A DNA stretch of 64,000 bases from Zea mays (lineage: Eukaryota; Streptophyta; Magnoliopsida; Poales; Poaceae), in contig NC_050098.1 in the NCBI RefSeq assembly GCF_902167145.1, positions 35,706,501-35,770,500 of the forward strand, in the 5' to 3' direction. Under the pieces are notes generated by a model, which was given only the letters and a program-made list of their open reading frames with translations, ran no database searches and was not told where the DNA came from. Below, piece after piece: positions 31,412-44,048 of this stretch. A program made the translations under genes and the position numbers. Every line of letters begins with the position of its first letter. Positions within the stretch are counted from its first letter, which is position 1.

Positions 31412-34400
31412 TCAATCCAAGTTACGCGAATCTAAGACATTTAGCTCACTATGCAACCTGCAAAAAGTTTTCTCATCCAACGACTTGGTAAAGATATCGG
31501 CTAGCTGGTTCTCGGTGCTAATATGGTACACCTCGATATCTCCCTTTTGCTGGTGGTCTCTCAAAAAGTGATGCCGGATGTCTATGTGCTTAGTGCGGCT
31601 ATGTTCAATAGGATTATCCGCAATGCAGATTGCACTCTCATTGTCACATAGGAGTGGGACTTTGCTCATATTGTAGCCAAAGTCTCGGAGGGTTTGCCTC
31701 ATCCAAAGTAGTTGCGCGCAACACTATCCTGCGGCAACATACTCAGCCTCAGCGGTGGATAGGGAAATAGATGTTTGTTTCTTAGAACTCTAGGACACTA
31801 GGGACCTTCCTAGAAATTGGCACGTCCCCGATGTGCTCTTCCTATCAACCTTGCACCCGACATAGTCGGAGTCTGAGTATCCAATCAAGTCAAAGTTAGA
31901 CCCCTTTGGATACCAGATCCCGAAACAAGGCGTAGAAACTAAATATCTAATAATTCGCTTAACGGTCACAAGGTGACATTCCCTGGGGTCGGATTGATAT
32001 TTAGCACACATGCATACGCTTAGCATAATGTTCGATCTACTAGCACATAAATAAAGTAACGACCCTATCACAGACCGGTATACCTTTTGATCAACGGACT
32101 TACCTCCTTTGTTGAGGTCGACATGCCCGTCGGTTCCCATCGGTGTCTTCGCGGGCTTGGCGTCCTTCATCCCAAACCTCTTGAGAAGATCTTGAGTGTA
32201 CTTTGTTTGGGACAGGAAGGTGTCGTCCTTGAGTTGCTTCACTTGGAACCCAAGGAAGTAGGTCAACTCGCCCATCATCGACATCTCGAACTTTTGTGTC
32301 ATCACCCTGCTAAACTCCTCACAAGACTTTTGATTAGTAGAACCAAATATTATGTCATCGACATAAATTTGGCACACAAAAAGATCACCATCACAAGTCT
32401 TAGTAAAAAGAGTGGGATCGGCTTTCCCAACCTTGAAAGCATTAGCAATTAAGAAATCTCTAAGGCATTTATACCATGCTCTTGGGGCCTGCTTAAGTCC
32501 ATAGAGCGCCTTAGAGAGCTTGAACACATGGTCGGGGTACTTGTCATCCTCAAAGCCAGGGGGTTGTTCCACATATACCTCCTCCTTGATTGGCCCATTG
32601 AGAAAAGCGCTCTTTACGTCCATTTGAAACAACCTGAAAGAGTGGTGAGCAGCATAGGCTAATAAAATTCGAATAGACTCTAGCCTAGCCACAGAAGCAA
32701 AAGTCTCCTCAAAATCCAAACCTGCGACTTGGGCATAACCTTTTGCCACAAGTCGAGCCTTGTTTCTTGTCACCACCCCGTGCTCGTCTTGCTTGTTGCG
32801 AAACACCCACTTGGTTCCCACAACATTTTGCTTTGGATGTGGCACCAGGCTCCAAACTTCATTCCTCTTGACGTTGTTGAGCTCTTCCTGCATGGCCAAC
32901 ACCCAGTCCGGATCCTGCAAGGCCTCTTCTACCCTGAAAGGCTCAATAGAAGAGACAAACGAGTAATGCTCACAAAAGTTAGCTAATCTTGAGCGAGTAG
33001 TTACTCCCTTGCTTATGTCACCCAGAATCTGGTCAATGGGGTGATGTCGTTGGATCGTCGCTCGGACTTGAGTTGGAGGGACCCGTGGTGCTTCTTCCTC
33101 TATCATTTGTTCTTCCTGTGCTCCCCCTTGATCTTGTCCCTCTTCTTGAGGTACCTGTTCATCGTCTTGAGTTGGAGGATGCACCATTGTGGAGGAAGAT
33201 GGCTGATCTTGCTCTTGTTGTTCCTATGGTCGCACATCACATATCGCCATCGTGCGCATTGTGGCCGTCGGAACATCATCTTCATCTATGTCATCAAGAT
33301 CAACTTGCTCTGTTGGAGAGCCATTAGTCTCATCAAATACAACGTCGCTAGAGACTTCAACCAAACCCAATGATTTGTTGAAGACTCTATACACCTTTGT
33401 ATTTGAGTCATACCCTACTAAAAACCCTTCTACTGCCTTGGGAGCAAATTTAAAATGTCTACCTTTCATCGCCAGAATGTAACATTTGCTCCCAAATACA
33501 CGAAAGTAAGAAACATTGGGTTTGTTACCGATAAGGAGTTCATACGAGGTCTTCTTGAGAAGGCGATGTAGGTAGAGCCGGTTTATGGCGTGGCAAGCTG
33601 TGTTCACAGCTTCCGACCAAAACCGCTCGGGCGTCTTGAATTCTCCAAGCATCGTTCTTGCCATGTCGATAAGCATCATGTTCTTCCTCTCTACCACACC
33701 GTTTTGCTGTGGTGTGTAGGGACCGGAGAACTCGTGCTTGACGCCTTCTTCCTCAAGATACTCCTCCACTTGCAGATTCTTGAACTCGGACCCATTATCG
33801 CTTCTTATCTTTTTCACCTTGAGCTCAAATTCGTTTTGAGTCCTCCTTAGAAAGCGCTTTAGGGTTCTTTAGGTTTCTGATTTATCCTGCAAAAAGAACA
33901 CCCAAGTGAAGCAGGAAAAATCATCAACAATTACAAGACCATACTTACTTCCCTCGATGCTAAGGTAGGCAACGGGTTCGAAGAGGTCCATGTGAAGAAG
34001 CTCCAGTGGTCTTGATGTTGTCATCAAATTCTTGCTGTGATGAGTGCTTCCCACCTGTTTCCCTGCCTGACAAGCTGCACAAGGTCTATCTTTCTCGAAA
34101 CAAACATTGGTTAGTCTTAACCCATGTTCTCCCTTTAGAAGTTTATGACGGTTCTTCATCCCAACATGAGCTAGACGGTGATGCCATAGTCAGCCCATAC
34201 TAGTCTTAGCTATTAAGCATGCATCTAGATCAGCCTCCTCTTTCGAAAAATCAACTAAGTAGAGTTTGTCGTCTAGTACACCCTTAAAAGCTAATGAACC
34301 ATCACTCCTTCTAAAGACAGATACATCAACATTTGTAAAAAGACAATTGTAACCCATGTGACACAATTGACTTACAAACAGAAGGTTGTAACCAAGCGAT

Positions 34401-34670
34401 TCTACTAGAAATATATTTGATATGGAGTGCTCGTTGGTGATGGATATCTTTCCCAAACCATTGACCTTGCCTTGATTCCCATCTCCAAAGATAATCGTAT
34501 CCTAGGAATCCTTGTTCTTGACGTAGGAGGTGAACATCTTCTTCTCCCCCGTCATGTGGTTTGTGCATCCGCTATCGGTAATCCAGCTTGAGCCCCTGGA
34601 TGCATAAACCTGCAAGGAATTTAAGCTTGGGTTTTAGGTACCCAACTCTTGTTGGGTCCTACAAGGTTAG
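31412..34670 (-). pseudogene. Pol of Sirevirus C: integrase, RT, RNase H
   Basis: One reading frame from 34670 to the stop at 31412, interrupted only by stop codons. It holds the protease-like tail with TGEKKMF, the GAG-pre-integrase segment LWHHRLAHVGMKN (about 34185), the integrase core (LHMDLFEP, DNGSEF, GVVERKN), a Glu/Gln-rich linker, then RT ([29 protein letters not shown], catalytic Y-V-D-D-I-I near 32360) and copia RNase H (ADIFTKSL end). Stops lie near 34501, 34190, 33869, 33224, 31790 and 31723; each fits a C-to-T or G-to-A transition from Gln or Trp codons. No frameshift was needed to read it. The protein would have made the copia replication enzymes. Confidence 0.9.
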
Positions 34671-35300
34671 TGTCGGTGTTTTGGGTCCGACCGCACACCC
34701 GGGGGTTGCCCCACAAGGTGTTTTTAGGAGTAGGACGGTGTCGCCGACTGTAGCTAAATGGTTCGTGCTGGATGCACGAGGAACAATGGACAGTGTTTAC
34801 AGGTTCGGGCCGCTTGGAGATGCGTAACACCCTACGTCCTGGTGAGAGTGCTTTATGTGGTAGATTACAAGAGAGCTTTCTAACACTAGAGGGTAGAGAA
34901 TTGGGATGCATGGCTGAGTAGTGAGATCGATCGATCTGAAGGGGTGCCCCCTAGGCCTTATATATTCGACCGTGGGACAATACATGCGGACATGATAACA
35001 ATGCACACCTAAGAGATAGTGAACTGATTGAGTCTATCTTCCTATAGTTCTGCCGACTTATCCTCGCCTGGTTTCGTTGTATGGGGCTCCAGCGCGGGAA
35101 AGTCGGGTCTCTGTTGTGGTTGCTTGCCCAACGTTGTTGGCCCATCCGGGCTCGCACCGATCCGGCCTTATGTCGATCTGCTTCGCTGGTCGTTCTTCCC
35201 TAGGCCCATGAAGGAATGACCTTACGATTTATTGGGCCCTTGGGCCTTTCGTGAGGTCTTTTATCCTTCCAGTGGACCCGGGGGATATCTGTCCCCCACA
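34671..35300 (-). repeat. 3' LTR of element B2 (630 bp)
   Basis: Starts TGTCGGTG and ends CCCCCACA. Differences from the other copy include single-base indels in the first 40 bases (gacc/gac, ggggg/gggg) and scattered transitions. Confidence 0.93.
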
Positions 35301-35780
35301 AGCCCCCGATCTTTGGGTTGATTTTGAGATAATCAGCCCAAAGATCCTAGGTCCAGCTTGCGGTCTTCGTTTATGACAAGAAAATGCTTTCCGGGCAGTT
35401 TGGTAAAAACGATTTCTTACTGTCTCCTTCTGCTTTGATCACTTGAAAACTAGTGCTTTGTCTCACACTCGTGCCTTGGAGATCAGCATTTCGTATTGTA
35501 GGATCCTGAACTTCATTGGGTGCACCGGAGGTGCACCCAATGGTTGTAGCCCCCAAGCTTCGAGTGGATTTTTGAAAATAATCCACTCGAAGGTCTTCAT
35601 CAGAAATCATTTTTATTTTCCGCTTGCACTTTGTCGGAGGTCAGCCTTGCCTTTGATCTTGCAATATGCTTTAGAAGTTAGCATTATCTTGACTTGAAAT
35701 GGCGATTCATGGGGTGCACCGGAGGTGCACCCAATGGGTGTAGCCCCCGAGCTTCGAGTGGATTTTTGAAAATAATCCAC
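35301..35780 (-). repeat. Polypurine/hairpin modules of element B2
   Basis: Same arrangement as in B: agccccc tracts at 35301, 35548 and 35742. Each is followed by an inverted repeat such as TTCGAGTGGATT / AATCCACTCGAA, with ggtgcaccggaggtgcacc hairpins near 35518 and 35712. Confidence 0.78.
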
Positions 35781-36406
35781 TCGAAGGTCTTCATTTCGTG
35801 TCCTTTTGCTTAGAGTCATCCTTTTTTTAAACGCCTTAGATGTCAGCATTATGTCATCGATATTATGCTTTAGAGGTCAGCATGTATTTTGTCTTTGAGG
35901 CCGAGTTCAAGATCTGCCCATATCTTGCTAGGTGGTGCAATTTATTTGATCTGCGACTGATTGGACGTTCGATGGACGTCCCTTGGCTAGTCTTCATGTC
36001 GCTTCTGTCGGTCAGACTTTGTACTTCACCGGCTATATTTGGCTTTCCTTTGATCCTTTCTGATATCTCATTTTTGTCTTGAGGTATTCATTGCATGCCC
36101 TGCACGGATATGACAGTTTTGAAAAATATACTGATAATTCCTGGGCGTCCCCCCTAATGGGTGTGGGCAAGGGACGGCTTGGTACGCTGAGTGTTTTAGC
36201 CGGCTGCTTCTGAGTAGTAATGTGATGTGACGACGGGTGTAATCATATCGCCCGCGTAGTTGACCGGAGTCCCAATGGGTGTTGCGTTGCGTGAAACGGC
36301 GTCTGCCGCCTGACGTATCTTCAGACGGGTTGAAGTGTATATTGAATTTTTTGCGACTGTTCAGTGACTATGGTAGGAGGTGAGCGGTTGCCTTCTTCTT
36401 CTATAA

Positions 36407-38535
36407 CTAGATATGTGCCCGTGCGTTGCCACGAGAGTTAAAAATCCGTATAAAACATAGATATAGAACGACAACCGTCACTATGATATGCAAAATCCAT
36501 GTAGCAAAATATCACCTTAACACTAATATTATACTCTAAGTATAGACTGAATGCTCTGGTATCTATTCAGAGTCAGAGATTTAACTGGGAAAACTTGATT
36601 AATCATTCACTGAACACAACAAGAACCCAATTTGGAAGGACGAGAAAGAACTAAATGCACACGGTTCAACTCATCCTTCCGGATTGAACATTCATCAAAG
36701 CTAGCATAACATAGCTACATGTATTGATAAGTAGGTTAAAATAGCTCAAGCAACTTGGGAGATAAATAATGTACTCCTGTGAGTAGCTAACACGACATTT
36801 GGTATAAGTTTCATATCCTTATTTTCACATTTGAGCATTCATATCTGCTAGTTATAAGCAGCATGTTGTAAAAGTGTTGTGGAAATGATTGAGTAAATTT
36901 GACGGTAATTGATAGTTAGTCATCATTTTCTATATATTATGCACAAAGAGAAGTATGCCTAAGAAACTGGGTATATCTATTAAAAAAACGTGACCAAGGT
37001 TTTTAATTAAGAACACATGCAAAAATTTGCCTCGATAAGGACTTGGGCTTGAGGGGTCTCCAAATTTCCATTTTCTAGGAGTATATATGCAAAAATGTGT
37101 GCGTTAATGTTTGAAGGAAGGGATTCCTAGAATCGCATCATTAAATCAAATGAGCTCCACACAATCCCTGTTTCATAAATATTAATGTCAGCAATAAATA
37201 GTTAAATTTCTAGCATGTCTTGTGTTGCACAAGCCGAAGCACGTATTCAAGCCGAACAAGCAAATAGACGCAAAAGTGTGAAGATCGCAAGACGAGAGTC
37301 GACGGTGGGTGGTCAGAATTTGTCGAAAGGAGTCGGTAGATCAGATGTGACGGTAGAATATTTACGCCACTTGATTAGGGATCGGTGGCACTGACTGATC
37401 CGATCAGGTCCAGATCTCTCCCAAACCGAACAGCGGAGCGAGTTGCCTCACCGGCCCTCTCGCCAACCAACGTCTCGAGGGGATGGGGGCGTCAGGCGGG
37501 GACAACGGGGTGGGGTACGGGGGCGAGCGTTATGCGAGGGCACGGTATCACGGTGTCCATTTGTGAGTGAAGCGCTTGGCGCGTTGCAGGTCCTTCTAGA
37601 ACGCGCGCGTGATGCGGGCCAGTTTGCTCACACGCCATGGAGAAGAGACGAGTCGTATGGCCTTATGACGCGTGGTCCTAGGATGTGGCTGGGTTCACAC
37701 GTCATTAGGCATAACGTTCCTTAGTGCATAGTGGCCGATAGCAGTTGTTGGGTAAGTCGACTTCGATGCTTGCATGCAGCGTGAGTGGAGGGAGCCACGA
37801 GGATCGGCTTCGGCGGCTTGCATGTAGCATGAGTGGATGAGGGGGCACATCGTTAGTTGGCTAAGATAAGCATTACTATCTTGCACTGCAGCCAGTGATG
37901 TGTGGCTAACAACCGAGAGAGAGAGAGAGAGGAGGAGATGCTCTAGTCGAGTTTAGTTTGTATTGCTTGTTTGGTACTCTAATGCCAGAACATTAGTGTC
38001 GTTTCATCTCGACATCATCTGACTTTGTCGAGTGTGAACAAATCACTTGAAAACAACGTATACGTGGTATGGTTTAATATATAAGAGTTGTGGGCTGAGG
38101 TTGCTTGCTCTGCATGCGGATTACGATGTCTAATTATATATACCCGCCTTCATCTCCTACTGATGTGTCGTCGAAGAGAGGATGACGTGTATTGGTGTAG
38201 CACACTCCCTTAGCTAGTCAGACCAAGACTAATCAAAGCTCCAGCTAGCTATGGACAAATGGACAAATAAATTTCTCGCCCGGGAAGCCGGGAGTAGGAA
38301 GACCAAGGGGCTGGGGCTGGCTGGTGCCGATGCTCCCGTATCAGACAAGTTGACGTCGTGCGCATTCTCACAGCCGTCGGCTACGCCAATACCAACATCC
38401 GTGCGTTATGGCGGATGACAGTACGGCTTGCATGTAGCGTGAGTGGGAGGGCAGCTGCATGCCTGCATGCAGGGCACCATATGGGAGGCGGGGGCACTTT
38501 ATGGTCTACATTAGCTTCTTAATAGTTAGTAGAGA
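36407..38535 (-). mobile_element. Non-autonomous Helitron (2.1 kb) inside element B2
   Basis: Read on -, the 5' end is TCTCTACTAAC (from 38535) and the 3' end is ...CACATATCTAG (to 36407), with a CGTG-gcaacg-CACG hairpin about 11 nt before CTAG. These are the hallmarks of grass Helitrons. Comparison with element B shows the empty site: B has ttctataaataaccccttt, while B2 has ttctataa, then the insert, then atagtgccttt. No terminal inverted repeats are present and no target duplication is apparent. No Rep/helicase was seen. The interior holds only short ORFs, a GC-rich block (37380-37640) that could be captured host sequence, repeated gcatgtagcgtgagtgg phrases and a (ga)n run near 37917. Confidence 0.88.
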
Positions 38536-38617
38536 ATAGTGCCTTTGCCTCTCCGGTTTTTTCACATCTCTTGATGTTCTCTGCTGCTTGCTTTCTTCTT
38601 CTCCCTTCATTTCCACC

Positions 38618-39046
38618 ATGGGCAAGAGTAACAAACGCAAGCACGAGCTGACTCCTCCATCGGAGGACTTCGGCGACTCGGAATACTCGGAGGAGGAGTT
38701 CTCCTCCGAGTCCGAGGGGTCTCCGGCTCCCTTCTCTCCCCCGGCGTCGTCTGACGATTCAGACGACTCCCAGGGGATTGTCGCGGAGGTCTGGACTTAT
38801 ATCCAGACCGTCGAGCGCTCCGGGCTCGAGGGCTCGGATGAGTCGGAGTACTCCTCGAACGAGGAGGACTCTTCGAACTCGTCCGAGGAGGGCGGCGGCG
38901 GCGATGGCGGAGACGAAGACGACGACAGAGGCGACGATGACGATGGCGGTGACGACGGCAGCAGGGGCAGCAAGGGCGGCGACGGCGGCAGCAGCAGGGG
39001 CAGCAACGGCGGCGACAGCAAGGGCAGCAACAAGGCCAGTGGCTAG
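38618..39046 (+). CDS. Small acidic antisense ORF (142 aa), element B2
   Basis: Homologue of the 15296-15772 ORF. The start MGKSNKRKHE, the EYSEEEF and SDDSDDSQG blocks and VAEVWTYIQTVERSGLEG are conserved. The Asp run is shortened and the Gly/Ser tail rearranged. The frame is intact, but the TATA box that should lie about 90 nt upstream is split by the Helitron, so expression would need a new promoter. Confidence 0.5.
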   Translation: MGKSNKRKHELTPPSEDFGDSEYSEEEFSSESEGSPAPFSPPASSDDSDDSQGIVAEVWTYIQTVERSGLEGSDESEYSSNEEDSSNSSEEGGGGDGGDEDDDRGDDDDGGDDGSRGSKGGDGGSSRGSNGGDSKGSNKASG

Positions 39047-39139
39047 ATGCCACTGGTCTTTTAGATGTTAGTATATATTAGAAGTAGTATAATGAAATAA
39101 TGTAGTAGTAGTTAGTAGTGTAGAGTAGTAGAATGTAGT

Positions 39140-39182
<43 letters not shown>

Positions 39183-39990
39183 GGGAGTATCAACTCATAA
39201 CGAGTTGATTTGTAAGTTCTGTAACTTCCCTTAATGAAGAATGATTTCGTCTCCTCCTGTGTTGATTATTTTGCTTCATAGTCAGTTGATGGTTGTCGCG
39301 ATATTTATTGTCCGTGATGTTCTCTATCTGTTATGCTTGTGTCGTAACTTGGAGTTCTCGAATCATTCCTCTGTTTTCCTTATTTGTGAAGTCGATTCCT
39401 CTGGAATAGTAGCTGAGTAACTCGGGCATCATATCATCGCTTTTAGGGGTGATGGCCGAGTTATTGTTGTCAACATTTACGCTTCTGAAGTAGCGTCCAA
39501 ATGATGACGAAGCCACATCAGCGTTGGAATGACTGATGATCACGTCGGCGCTTTTTTAGAGATAATAGCCGAGCGACTTATGACGACGTCGGCATTTTAG
39601 AGATAACTGTCGAGTGACTGAAGATCACGTCGACGCTTTTTTAGAGGTAACAGCCGAGCGACTTATGACGACGTCGGCATTTTAGAGATAACTGCCGAGT
39701 GACTGAAGACAACGTCGGCGTTTTAGAGATAATAGCCGAGTTAGAACGGGCTGCGTCGGCCACATTGAAGGTAATAGCCGAGTAATGATGTGGCACACCG
39801 GTGCTTTAGAAGTAACTGTCGGGTGATGACTGGGCGCTTTTTGGAAACGATATCCGACCCGGGAAGATCCCATATGTGCTGCGCTTTCAGCCGCCTCTGC
39901 TTTCCGTGCCCTAGTTCTTGCTTTCCTGCCTCCAGATCTTCCCTGTCCTTTTGCAATTCGGCTCCCGCTCTGTTCACCGGTGGAGTTGAG
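39047..39990. repeat. 3' flank of acidic ORF with (AGT)n and diverged tandem units, element B2
   Basis: A (agt)n run of about 14 units lies at 39140-39181. From 39540 to 39790 diverged units with gtcggcattttagagataac...gccgagtgac correspond to the 81-bp array of B. Confidence 0.75.
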
Positions 39991-42900
39991 ATGGCGCCCA
40001 AGCGAAAGGCCTCGAGTTCATCCGCTGCGGTGATTCCCCCTATCGACCCCAACAGCCAGTTGCCTTTCGCAGGTAACCACATGTCTGTTGTTTCTGAGCC
40101 TGACCTTCTCCATCTCGTGTCCATCGGGGTCCTTCCTCCGAAGGAGCTCTGTTCTTGGCAGATTTGCCACGGGGTCACTGTTCCAACAGAGGATACCCAT
40201 GAATCCGTGATTTATGTTCCTTTTCTTCTCCGCGGTCTCGCTCTTCCTATTTCTCCCTTTTTCCGCGGTCTCCTTGATTTCTATCGCCTTAACTTGACCC
40301 ATCTGAATCCCAATTCCATTCTGCAAATTTCCATTTACGTTCATTTATGCGAAGCTTTTCTTGGCGTCCTGCCACATTTTGGATTGTGGAAGTACTTGTA
40401 TCACTGTCGCCCTGGGATGGCTGGGGGGCAGCATCAGCTGGTGGGGGTGCGAGTTTGGAGATGCGCCGTGGGAGGAAGATTGACTACCTTGAAATCCCAC
40501 TCAAGGATAGTATCAAAGGATGTCGCTTGGAGTGGTTTATTGTTGAGAACCATGGAAAATCTCTCCCTCCACGGTCAGGGAGACAGCCGGATGTTCGTAC
40601 TCCAAGTTGGACCGAGTCCCCCACGGACCAGGAGGTGGCTGAGGCAGGGGCTTTGTTGGCTGAAGTTGGACTGCTGAAGGAGAGGGGTCTGACTGCAGAG
40701 GCTGTGGTTGCTGATTTTGTCTTTAAGAACATTCAGCCTTTGAAGGACAGGGCATACCCGGCTTATCTGTACCGAGGTCTAGCTGATTCAACCCGGGTCA
40801 CCAACAGAAGAATTCCCGCTGTAGACTTGGTGAACCGGCTTGAAATGATACTTAGAGGCAAGGTTTCAAACGTTGGCGCCCCTATCGCATACTCGGTCTG
40901 GAACCTGCCTCCTTCCAAGGCCTTTGCCCATTTTGTGTCGAATCCTCCTGCTGCTGATGACGGTTTGGGCCTTAGAGTGCGACCCTCTACCGAAGAAGTT
41001 AGTGCTTTGGTTGCTTTGATTGAAGAAATTCCTGACGATGAACGGCAGGTCCATTTTGAGGTGCCTTTGGATCCTAGTGACGCAGAGATAAGTGCTATGC
41101 TTGATATGCTGGTTGAGGACTCTTCTGATGCTGCTCCTGCTGGGACATTGGTGGTGGCGCCTCTCCCGGAAGCTGGTACAACCTTGGATATTCAGAGGCC
41201 TGTCAGTGTTTGCCCGAAACGCCCTTGCCGAGCCAATCAACTTGATTCTCCTGTTGATGAGAAGAAAAAGAAAAAGAGACGTCTTCAGCGAGTATCTAGC
41301 TTGGATCGGGATGTTGGTCCTTCGGTTCCTGCTGCTGAGGAAGTGCCTGTGCCTGAATTTACCGACGCTGACCCCAATGGGTGTGATCCATCTGTTGCTG
41401 ACCCCAATGGGGGTGCTCCATCTGTCGCTGAACCCAATGGGTGTGTTGTCTGTGTTGCTGATGAAAACGAGGGGGAGGAAGAAGATGAGGTCCCTTTGAC
41501 TCGGAAGAACAGTCGGCAATATGTTGCCAGTGGGGAAAGTAGTGGAGTTCCTTCTCCTGCTCTGTCTGCCCTCATTGGTCTACAAGAATTGTCCCTGGCG
41601 AACTTTGATCAGACTCTTGAAGATATGGTTCCAGAGGATCTGTTATCAGAGCTAGCGGATGGTGATGCGACAGATGTTTGTGCTGATGTGCTCGATGCCA
41701 GGTTGGGGTCATCCCGGGCAGCGTCCCGCGCCTCATCGACCTTGGAGCGCGGTCTTGAGGGTCAGGAAACTGACTTGGATCGTCTTGTTCCCATGGAAGT
41801 AACTGAGGGACCTTTAGCCTTAGAGGCGGCTACTGCAGAGAACATGGTCCTCAAGGATGGTGTTGACACTTACCCAGCCCCCGAGGGTGTTACCGGGGAT
41901 GATTCGGCTCGGGTGGGAAGCGCGAGCCGCGGCCCAGCCCCCGAGGGTATTGCCGGAGATGATCCGGCTCAAGTGGGTAGCGCAAACTATGACCCAGCCC
42001 CCGAGGGTGTCCGAGTGGGGTCTCCCTCTTGTACTTCCATGGATGTTCACGCAGGATCTCCTCCACACTCTGGTTGCATGGTGGTAGCCCAAGCTTTGGG
42101 TCAGGGAGTCGCTTTAGAGGCTAGCGTTCATGCCGACCAAGTTTTGGGCTCTGCTGATGACACTGGATTGGTTCCTGCTGGTTCATTGCGAGCTGCTTCG
42201 GGTGGTGACCCTATGCCAAGCCATCAATTGATCTCTCACGATTTGGGAGTCCCTTCATTCTTCTCCAACCTCCAGGTACTGTGATATATTCTAGCCTGAC
42301 TTTTACACCGTATGAACTGTTGTCATTACACTCATCTGTTCTCAATATCAGGCATTGGTGGACGGGATGGCTAGTTAGTTGAGGTTGCAAGGTGCTTCTG
42401 TTCCAGAAGGAGCTTTGTCTCTGGCACGTTGGAATCCGGTGTTGCTTCAACAGCGTGTCTCTGACTTAGAGGCGACGAATGTTGGTTAGTGCTCTTTTGC
42501 TTCCCTTCGTCTACCTTATTGAACTGCTTACACTTTGACCCTTTTCGCTTGATTGTTTCTCGCTAGATATGGCTCGGCAGATTTCTGTTCTTGAAGAAAA
42601 ACATTCTCAAGGTCAGGCTGAACTGGTCCGGCGGTGTTCTGATTTTGAGGAAAAGTATTCTCAAAGCCAGACTGAGCTGGCCCAGGTCTCTGCTGCTCTG
42701 AATGACGCTAACACGCTGAACTCTACTCTTCGCGCTCAGCTTGATTCTGAAAAGGTGACTTATGAAACTGTGCCTTGTATTGCCGTGTTCTTATTGCTTG
42801 CTTGATGTTTGAAGGAGCTGATTCTTGTTTGCAGGAAGAAAAACGTGCCCTTGTTGCTTCTCGCGACAATCTTGACAGACTATATCGTGATTCTAGCAAC

Positions 42901-43296
42901 TCGTTGACCATCCTGGAGAGGAGTCATCGCTTCACCATGGAGGAATTAGACAATCATTGCTGTAAGCTGCAGGAATCCACGGATGACGTGATCCGTCTCA
43001 GGCAGTTGATATCGGCTAAGGATGCTGCTATCAAGGAGCTGCGTGCTTCCAAGAAGTCCATCGCCCAGGACCTAGAGACCGCTCAGTTGGCTGTCAAAGT
43101 TGCTGAAGAAACTTCCATTACTCTGAGGACCCAGCGCGACAGAGCCATGGATAAAGCCATTCGCGCGGGGCGGATCTTGATGAGGAGACCCGGCGTGGTT
43201 GTTCCCGATGATATAAGGGCTGATGTGAACGCTGCTCCTGATTCCTCAAGTCACCCTTCTTCGTCGGTTGCTCCTGAGAAAGATGTTGCAAAATAG
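39991..43296 (+). pseudogene. Broken four-exon antisense gene, element B2
   Basis: Counterpart of 16807-20058. Exons are 39991-42275, 42352-42484, 42567-42754 and 42835-43296, all GT-AG; exons 2-4 have exactly the lengths seen in B. Two faults: one base is missing near 40440-40450 (GGQHQLVG then out of frame), and exon 2 has TAG at 42376-42378 where B has a Gln codon. The acidic middle carries the PAPEGV repeats and an expanded DPNG-type repeat (near 41370-41460). It would give only a truncated protein of about 160-190 residues. Confidence 0.85.
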
Positions 43297-43539
43297 AGAA
43301 ATATTGCGTGCTTTGAGCGCGCGGTTATCAGGATCGGATATTTGTTAGAGGACACCAGTTCGGCATTTGAATACTACTATTACTCTCCTATTGTTTTAGA
43401 ATTCAGCGGTACGTAAATTTGCAGGAGTAAAATGCTGTGTGATGATTTTGAAACTTCTTCACGAGATATAGAGGTCACCCCTATATGAGTAATCGTAAGC
43501 ATGTGAAATCGCCTTAATTCGTTGCTGACTTAAATCGAT

Positions 43540-43938
43540 TGCTTTTGTTAGTAGGGCATAGTAGTAGTCCCAAGTTAAGTAAGCGCGAACATGTTGCATC
43601 GTCTTAAGTCGTTGCCGACTTAAGCCGATTGCTCCATTAGCAGGGCATAGTGGTCACCCCGAGTTAAGTAAGCACGAGCATGTTGCACCGTCTTGAGTCG
43701 TTACCGACTTAAGCCGATTGCTCCGTTAGCAGGGCATAGTGGTCACCCCGAGTTAAGTAAGCGCGAGCATGTTGCACCGTCTTAAGTTGTTGCCGACTTA
43801 AGCCGATTGCTCCGTTAGCGGGGCATAGTGGTCACCTCGAGTTAAGTAAGCGCGATCATGTTGCACCGTCTTAAGTCGTTGCTGACTTAAGCCGATTGCT
43901 CCGTTAGCAGGGCATAGTGGTCACCCCGAGTTAAATAA
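43540..43938. repeat. 89-bp tandem array between antisense gene and pol, element B2
   Basis: About four and a half units related to 20286-20866 (gccgattgctccgttagcagggcatagtgg), more diverged between copies. It lies in the same place between the convergent 3' ends (43296 and 44049). Confidence 0.92.
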
Positions 43939-44048
43939 GAATGCAGGTCAATCATGAACAAACTGAGTATTCTTGAAGCCTTTTTTATTGATGACATATC
44001 TCCCATTTTACAGAGTACATTGTTGTCCCAATAGCTTTTGAAATACAG

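Noticed and set aside
37385..37724. Possible captured gene inside the Helitron
   Set aside because: GC-rich and open for under 100 codons, but no domain or splice pattern was recognised. It is left as unannotated Helitron interior.
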